From Adiantum capillus-veneris (taxonomy: Eukaryota; Streptophyta; Polypodiopsida; Polypodiales; Pteridaceae), in the NCBI GenBank assembly GCA_014529385.2, contig CM043964.1, forward strand, positions 137,930,029 to 137,994,028: 64,000 nucleotides of DNA, given 5' to 3'. The notes beneath the pieces are model-generated. The model did not search any database and had not been told where the DNA came from. It saw only the letters and a list, made by a program, of their open reading frames with translations. Position numbers and translations under genes: made by a program. Below are positions 58,442-64,000 of the stretch, piece by piece. Each line of letters begins with the position of its first letter. Within the stretch, counting starts at the first letter, position 1.

Positions 58442-60003
58442 GAATTAGCCCAAGCTATTCCAGTGATTGAATTTTGGTGCAAGCATGTTACATGTGGATT
58501 GTTGTCTTGTTTCTTGGAAGCACAATATGTCTGCCGCCACAAAGGTCGCATTGTTTCTTATGTGGTGAATGTATTTTTGAATGGACACAATGTTTAGTGA
58601 GTGAATGATATGATGTCTTCCTTTGAATGTGAAAGGTGATGGACTTAAGTATTCCCATTTTGAATTTGTTTCTAGTCTTTGTAGTTCTTCGAGCACAATG
58701 GTATCAATCTTGATTTGTTTAAGATGGATAGGGTTGAGAATGTGTAAGTTTGCAGGGTCCCTCACACGAGATAGAGCTGTGTATACCAGGCTGTGGGTGT
58801 TGATTCCGGTTGGATAAAATGCTACTACCTCCATTGTCAAGCCTTGAGATCTGTGGATGGTATGTGCATTTGTTGCCTGGATAGGAAGTTGTGTCCTCAA
58901 AACAGTGTTCAACGCATTTTGCCCAATCTGAAACTCTTTTGTTGTTTGTAGTATTGGTGTCATTGGTTGTTGATGCCATCATAGTAAAGATGTTGATTTG
59001 TTACTCACTGTTTTAGTCCAGTTGAAGATTCAAAGAAATCTATCCATGCAGTAAATGCGTTTGGTCTGAAGTCTACATGCTTCAAAATTCCATTAGCAAC
59101 ATTGACCAAGCCATCACAAATGTTGAGATTGCCGGCACAAAGCTCGACTATCATTCCTGCTTTTAGCTCAAGGATTGAAGCCAACCCTGCTGTTGCTTGA
59201 GGGTCATTGGGAATGGCAAGATTTTTTGAGCAAGTTTTGTGGTGGGTATCCTGGGCTTGTATGATGTACGCTTGGGTAGTCAGGTTTTCAAAGACAAAAT
59301 GATTATGTCGATTCTTCAGGTTGTTTGTAAAGAAAAGATGTGGCGTTTTGAATATGTCAAGAGTTTTGTTCGCCTGATTGGTGTTAATGCGTAGGAGGTT
59401 CTCGTCTGTATGTTTTGCATTTCTCATTTGATGGAGGATGGAAACAAAGTCTACATTGGATTGTCGCATTGTTTCATTTAGTTCATGGCATTTACATCTC
59501 AGTAGCTTCTTCTGGTTCACTAAATATCCATAATCTCGAACTGGGATTGCTTGGCAAAGATCTCCATAGAAGATTACATTGAGACCACCAAACGGTTCCA
59601 CATGGTTATGCTTGATAGCCCGCATTTGAGTGTCTATGAAACGTAACAACCTATTCCCTATTAATGTGGCTTCATCGAAAACAACTAGTTTGACGTTTTT
59701 GTAGAGAGCTGAGAGGTCAGCTAGAGTCTCTGCGGAGAGAGTGGTGCTTGTTTGCAAGACAAGCGGCAAACGCAATGCCGAGTGGATCATGGTTCCCTCA
59801 AGGTTGAAGGCTGCTTTTCATGTGTAAGCCATTAGCAATGCTATCGGAAGCTCAACGTCACTCTCAATTGCCAAGTTATAGTGCCAAATTAGACCTTGAA
59901 TGATGGTGCGCAACGTGAATGTCTTCCCGGTTCCTGCACCTCCAGTTAAGAATAGGTGGATAGGTTGTGCTAGTTGCGAGCGTTTTCTGATCATGATGTC
60001 ATC
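58442..60003 (-). pseudogene. Helitron/Helentron-like Pif1 helicase fused to an endonuclease-like segment
   Basis: The minus strand encodes LFLTGGAGTGKTFTLRTII (Walker A, about 59959-59903), then after a TGA in place of the usual Gly codon, KAAFNLEGTMIHSALRLPL; VKLVVFDEATLIGNRLLRFI (Walker B); GGLNVIFYGDLCQAIPV (motif III); and NAHTIHRSQGLTME with VYTALSRVRDPANL (motifs V/VI). The frame 58963-58445 continues past the helicase into SLNIVSIQKYIHHIRNNATF and AADILCFQETRQQ, resembling the start of an exonuclease-endonuclease-phosphatase domain (catalytic QE). It is cut off at about 58440. Nonsense codons (near 59820 and 60013) and a break near 59000 show decay. The enzyme would unwind DNA during rolling-circle transposition. 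Confidence 0.82.
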
Positions 60004-60646
60004 ATAGAGTACTCATTGCTCTTGGTTCACTTGTGTGACAAGGGAGTGGTATTCGAGGATAGGCAATGCAAGGACATGACGAAGGGGCAAGGACCTTGTT
60101 GAAGGCCTTGAGCTTGGAAGATCCAAATTTAGCTCATAATTAAAACCTTCTTCACCTTTGCTTTGTGATGGGCAGCCTGACGAGGAGTTTCGGCAGCTCA
60201 AACCTTGTAAATTTTTGCTTGTTTTTTGTAATTGTTGCAATATTGTGCTCAAACTTCTCTCTCCAAGAGGTTGAGGACATTTCAAAGTCGGTCTCATTGC
60301 CAGTGAATGGCAAAAACAACAAACAAAGCTCATGGTAGTGTCTCTCAGAGTCTTTGTTTACATTGAAGTTCATGAACCTAATCCCTCCAGCCTTCTTGCA
60401 CTTGCGGGGGATACCTCACAACAAAGTGTGGTTGCTAGTGTACTCTGCTAGACACAAGTCTGCAAACATGGCTGGCTGATGTGTATACTTTGTCACAATA
60501 TCATCAAAGAAGATATTTGTGTCTTTTGATTGAAGGGAGTCTAGCGTAGATCTTCTTTTTAGCAGCAATGTTCTTTGGCTCTCAAAATCTACATTGATAA
60601 ATACAAATTCTACTTGCACTATGCAATAGCAATGAAAGGGTAGCAT
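60004..60646 (-). pseudogene. Helitron-like region between Rep and helicase
   Basis: Frames 60646-60416, 60373-60152 and 60333-60013 carry ESQRTLLLKRRSTLDSLQSK, FFDDIVTKYTHQPAMFADLC with LAEYTS, and ERHYHELCLLFLPFTGNETD. These match the conserved segment that links the Rep nuclease to the helicase in Helitrons (CLAEF and YLPF-type motifs). Two frameshifts are evident. The HUH Rep nuclease that should precede it is absent. Confidence 0.68.
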
Positions 60647-60652
60647 TGAAGG

Positions 60653-60937
60653 TTAACTGCTTGCCTGCAAAAAAGGTGGTGGCTTCCGTGCTTTAAGAGA
60701 TTGCTTACAAGTTGTGCAAACACGAAATTGTGAGGGATCTCCATGGGGGAGTTGTCTTAGGTTCGTTAATAGCAAAGCCTCAACATGGTTTAAATTATGA
60801 AAGCTTTTGTTAAACATCAAAGTGCCACATGATGCACAAGGCCAACAAGTTCTATCCGTTATTGCTTTTAAGTATTTTCTTGCTTGTGAATGTGAGAACT
60901 CAACTACATGGGGCTGAGAGCGCATGGTTCGCCACAT
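60653..60937 (-). pseudogene. Helitron N-terminal zinc-finger-like region
   Basis: The frame encodes TDRTCWPCASCGTLMFNKSF and FRVCTTCKQSLKARKPPPF: two CXXC pairs in the spacing of the cysteine-rich N-terminal domain of many Helitron/Helentron proteins. A stop at 60653 is followed almost directly by the post-Rep region, so several hundred codons, including the Rep catalytic motifs, have been deleted. Confidence 0.6.
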
Positions 60938-60939
60938 TT

Positions 60940-61752
60940 TATAGATTTTAGTTTGAACCTATTTAGAGTTGTAAGAAGAAGGCATCAAACTCTCAAATCT
61001 AAATGCGATTTCTTGGCACTAGAGTTGGGGCTTGCTTTGATTAATGAAAGACAAAGTAGTTGTAGCATGCTTGGTCCATACACATCTTACTCGCTTGAAA
61101 TGATTGTTTGCTGAAGGGAATGAGAGCAAACCTTATGGGGTATCAAACAAAAGCAGTCCTTTCAATTTGGAGGATGAAGGCATATGCAAAGACCCAAAAG
61201 AAATCATCTATTAAAGTCCATATTTTCAAAAAGATCTATGTTGCAATGAGAACCTGAAATGCGGCTAACAAGTGACACTAAGTGCACACTCAGGAGCTTT
61301 GAAGAGTGTCGAGTTGATAACAATGATTGCACAAGATTTCTAAGTTTCAGAGTGTTATTGCATTCATATCAAACATCAGCAACCCCTGGCTTAAGCCACA
61401 CATTAATGGTTTCAAGATTTCCTTCAGGAATGTCACATATAATGAGATCAACAATCTTTTTAAGGAGAGAGTGTTTAACGAGAAGCCACAGTTAAATGTG
61501 CATATGACTAGAGAGTCTAGAACATCTTGATTCAATGGATGCTTAGAAAAGAAAGCTTGATCTATTCCAAGATGTAAACCACCAACATGAAAGCTAAACG
61601 ATTGACTGATCATAGTTACAAGAGTGGATTAGAGAGAGAAAAGTTATGTCTTATAGACGGTGTAGCCCAAGGAAGATACAAAAAAGCGCCAAAACAAGGC
61701 TGCAGGCAAGAGGCTTGAGATATATTGCAAGGGGTAAATACAAATAGAAGGG
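60940..61752. other. Region between the Helitron-like protein and the RPA gene
   Basis: No domain is recognisable. Short frames (61259-61613) on both strands look incidental. It probably holds the RPA 3' end and the Helitron promoter region. Confidence 0.45.
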
Positions 61753-63195
61753 TTAACAGATTTCAACAAAACTACTTTGTGACACACCACACTTGTATTC
61801 TGAAACATGCCCTTTAGTGTCAATAGTGAATGTCCCAACCTTCTTAAGGTTGACAAGAGATGACTTCAAGTCAACAAGATTATCATCGTAGAGTTGAAGA
61901 AAAGGTCGGCGAAGACAAAGCACTTGATCAACAACCTTCCCATGCAAAGTCACGTTGGAAATGGATCCATCTTGGACAGTCACCTTTGCTTGTACGAATG
62001 GCACCTTGAGAACAATTGACACTTTGTCACATGTGTAGCAGAAGGGGTTGGATGCTTAGCGGCTTACTTGAACTCCCTTGCAACTCTCACAAATATACTC
62101 CACACGAAGACTGTTCACATTGACTACCTCTAGCGTACCAAAGATCTACACAAAATGCAAATGTTAGATTAAGTGATGGCTGTTTTAAAAGATACTTAGA
62201 AGTCAACATTCAAAATCAGCATGAAGAGTAGCATTCACCTTCTTCCCAAAACCCAAGCTTGCTAGTTGCTTTGAGAGGAAGCCGCGAAAAACATTCTCAA
62301 GTTGGATAGGCAAAGCACACAAAATAGTTGCATCAACAATTGAAAGTGCTTCCAAGATGCTTGAAGACATTTATCTTGTGAGCCACGCATGAGTAAGACC
62401 CATTTGCTTTCACTTCATTGACCATATGATGATAATCTGTTCTCCTAGAGGGAACAAACAAAGCTAACCCAGAAAAGGCATAAAGTTAGTGAAGACACAA
62501 ACATCACCTTTGCAATTCTTGGTTACAAGAAGTGAAAACGCAGTTAAAAAATTTAACTTACGCTTGCCCCATTGCTCAAGGCAGGTCCATCAGCAATTGT
62601 TAAGCGATAGCTGATGCCTCCATCTCTCTTAGAGGAGTCGTCAATCTTTGTGACGTAAATGCAACAGTCGGCACAAAATCTACTGTTGAACCAGTCACAA
62701 GTCTTTGATTTTGTGCTCGGGAGAAAGACTTAGAACACAGTCAAACGGTTCAGCTTTGACAACCAAAGTAGTCACATTAGCATACAAAGCCCACACGCTT
62801 GTACCACCGTCGTTGCGAACTCTTCTTCTTACTGAACCTCCCTCAATGCGCACAAAGTCATTGGCTTCAAAGGACTCAACAAATTGAGCAATGTAGCTCT
62901 CAGCCACAACAAAAGTGGTAGTGTGCTTACATTCTTTATCAAACAAATCAGCCTTCAAGAACTTAGGGAAGGAACCTTCTTTAATCTTGAAAGTTCCATA
63001 CTTACACAACACCTTGCCTTCAAATGCAAAATGAAAGTTCATTGTGTCAGAAAGCTCACAGATCGCAAGGACAGGAGTCGTCGGAGCCAATGCTAACTGC
63101 GAGTCAAAAGTTTCAGCTATTGCATCACGTTTTGGAGATGTTGTGCCATTGCTGGAAAATGCTGTTATATCGGCTAGGCTCCTGCACATAGGCTT
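61753..63195 (-). pseudogene. Replication protein A large-subunit-like gene of the Helitron element, with introns
   Basis: The exon 63189-62695 encodes an OB-fold region with TPVLAICELSDTMNFHFAFE, FLKADLFDKECKHTTTFVVA and VRRRVRNDGGTSVWALYANV. In a shifted frame it continues CDWFNSRFCADCC and DGGISYRLTIADGPALSNGA up to a GTAAGT donor at 62561. The next clear exon (about 62367-62239) ends LSKQLASLGFGKK. After an intron (62146-62238) the exon 62145-61753 reads FGTLEVVNVNSLRVEYICES, giving CESC, then NPFCYTCDK: a CXXC...CXXC zinc ribbon like that of RPA70 DBD-C. A TAA between the two cysteine pairs and the frameshift near 62700 suggest decay. RPA homologues are carried by many plant Helitrons and bind single-stranded DNA. 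Confidence 0.68.
62146..62238 (-). other. Spliceosomal intron in the RPA-like gene
   Basis: A 93-base intron with donor AAG|GTGAAT and acceptor TTTTGTGTAG|ATC. Both flanking exons are read in the same phase (phase 0), with GFGKK before and IFGTLEVVN after. Confidence 0.65.
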
Positions 63196-63241
63196 CCTTG
63201 CGAGACAGGCAAGTCAGATTTATCCTGACACTGAAAAAAAC

Positions 63242-63589
63242 CTAAGCTGCTAGAAAAATACCTCTGACATGACTAAGAGCTTTTTTGATTGCCTTTGAAG
63301 GAGAAGACTTCTTAAGAGAAGCCCTTGGACTAAGTTTCTTGAGAGGAGAGAGAACTCTCTCACCAGGTTCCTGACACGTTGGAACACTGAATGGGACACC
63401 TTTTTCCTTTAAGTCACCCTCCACAAGTTCATGCAAAGGATGGCCATGGGTAGGTTGAGCAACTAAATTAGTGCCTGGCACACTTTCAACATGCTCAGAA
63501 GAAAGATCTACAACCAGTAGGACAATCCACAAGTCAAGATTCAAGTTCAAGATCGATGTTTGATGATCATAACAAGTAAAGCAGCTCAT
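63242..63589 (-). CDS. Basic reading frame upstream of the RPA-like exons
   Basis: A minus-strand open frame of 115 residues ends with a lysine/serine-rich segment (LSPLKKLSPRASLKKSSPSK). It could be an upstream RPA exon: a GT donor candidate at 63261 and an AG at 63197 lie between it and the OB-fold exon, but the reading phases do not match. It may be an unrelated or decayed segment. Confidence 0.3.
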   Translation of the reverse strand: MSCFTCYDHQTSILNLNLDLWIVLLVVDLSSEHVESVPGTNLVAQPTHGHPLHELVEGDLKEKGVPFSVPTCQEPGERVLSPLKKLSPRASLKKSSPSKAIKKALSHVRGIFLAA

Positions 63590-63653
63590 TCAAAAGTTGT
63601 AAGTAAGAGTATCAAACCAGCCATTTCATAATCCATCGCATAGAGGTCTGATG

Positions 63654-63671
63654 TGTGTGTGTGTGTGTGTG

Positions 63672-63750
<79 letters not shown>
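63654..63750. repeat. (GT)n(GA)n compound microsatellite
   Basis: GT (63654-63675) then GA (63679-63750). The low-complexity minus-strand frame of LSLSLS repeats here is not a gene. Confidence 0.97.
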
Positions 63751-63752
<2 letters not shown>

Positions 63753-64000
63753 TTCCTTCCCTTAGGAGTTGGAATGCTTGAGAAGTGAGAGCAGGTTGAG
63801 GCGATCACATGAATAAGATTATAGTCAACTACAAGCCATAAAAGGTATGCATAAAGCTATAGAGCAGAGTGTTAGTCTAACCAAGCCGAAGATAAGTAGG
63901 ACTCAAGAAAACCAACAGGTTTAGGTAGTTAAGAGGGGAAGTTTTAATGAGTGCTCGACAGCCACATCTTCATGAGCGAGCTCTTTAATATTGCGTCTTT
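63751..64000. other. Right edge of window
   Basis: No feature was recognised in the final 250 bases. Confidence 0.5.

Noticed and set aside
62445-62561. A 117-base intron following the GTAAGT donor
   Set aside because: The donor is good, but the simplest acceptor (CTCTAG|GAG) leads to an early stop in phase; the true acceptor may lie nearer 62370.
63197-63261. A 65-base intron joining 63242-63589 to the RPA OB-fold exon
   Set aside because: GT and AG signals exist, but the reading phases on the two sides do not match.

Overview
This is a transposable-element-rich stretch of nuclear DNA from a large plant genome. No convincing single-copy host gene is visible. The mixture suggests a land plant: Ty1/Copia and Ty3/Gypsy elements, a CACTA transposon, a Helitron-like element with a replication-protein-A (RPA) gene, and a Penelope-like reverse transcriptase. 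Very long (CT)n, (CA)n and poly-G tracts are also present. A fern or other seed-free vascular plant is my best guess, but this is inference; nothing in the sequence names the organism.

Layout, left to right. (1) 1-3326: terminal part of a CACTA transposon read on the minus strand. It has a transposase-associated-domain relic, a tandem array with tRNA-like boxes, subterminal 11-base repeats and a CACTA terminus at 3326, and it sits inside the gag of an old Copia element. (2) 3327-7717: that Copia relic (gag, leader, primer-binding site, 5' LTR at 6763-7717). Its leader is interrupted by a 2.36-kb solo LTR at 4312-6671 with an ACGT target duplication. (3) 10451-21515: a Penelope-like element with an ORF1 and a reverse transcriptase. 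ORF1 is split by a complete gag-only LTR element (10939-17014, 1.9-kb LTRs, CCGT duplication, same family as the solo LTR) and by an LTR-like block (about 17662-19276). (4) 23246-37958: a Ty3/Gypsy-like element on the minus strand with gag, zinc knuckles and protease but no visible RT or integrase. It lies inside a (CT)n microsatellite. Its gag is interrupted by a near-complete Copia element (28500-33786, GTCTC duplication). (5) 38-43 kb: non-coding, microsatellite-rich DNA with repeated TATA-plus-hairpin promoter-like motifs. (6) 43.3-46.6 kb: a broken gene for a long coiled-coil protein, next to a 22-base palindrome repeated at about 290-base spacing. (7) 49-51.4 kb: a truncated Copia RT/RNase H. 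(8) 53-54.9 kb: an AT-rich satellite with a 152-bp unit. (9) 55.08-58.4 kb: a plus-strand gag-protease element with a coiled-coil/acidic tail instead of RT. (10) 58.4-63.6 kb: a decayed Helitron/Helentron-like element on the minus strand, with a zinc-finger N-terminus, a Pif1-type helicase fused to an endonuclease-like segment, and an upstream RPA gene with introns.

The layout records nested insertion. Target duplications and reading frames that resume across insertions give a relative order: the Penelope-like element and the Gypsy-like element are older hosts; the gag-only element and the Copia at 28.5-33.8 kb are younger guests. Three lineages here (gag-only, gag-protease minus, gag-protease plus) lack reverse transcriptase and would depend on polymerases supplied elsewhere. 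All copies look decayed to some extent; the Copia at 28500-33786, the gag-only element and the Penelope-like RT are the least damaged.
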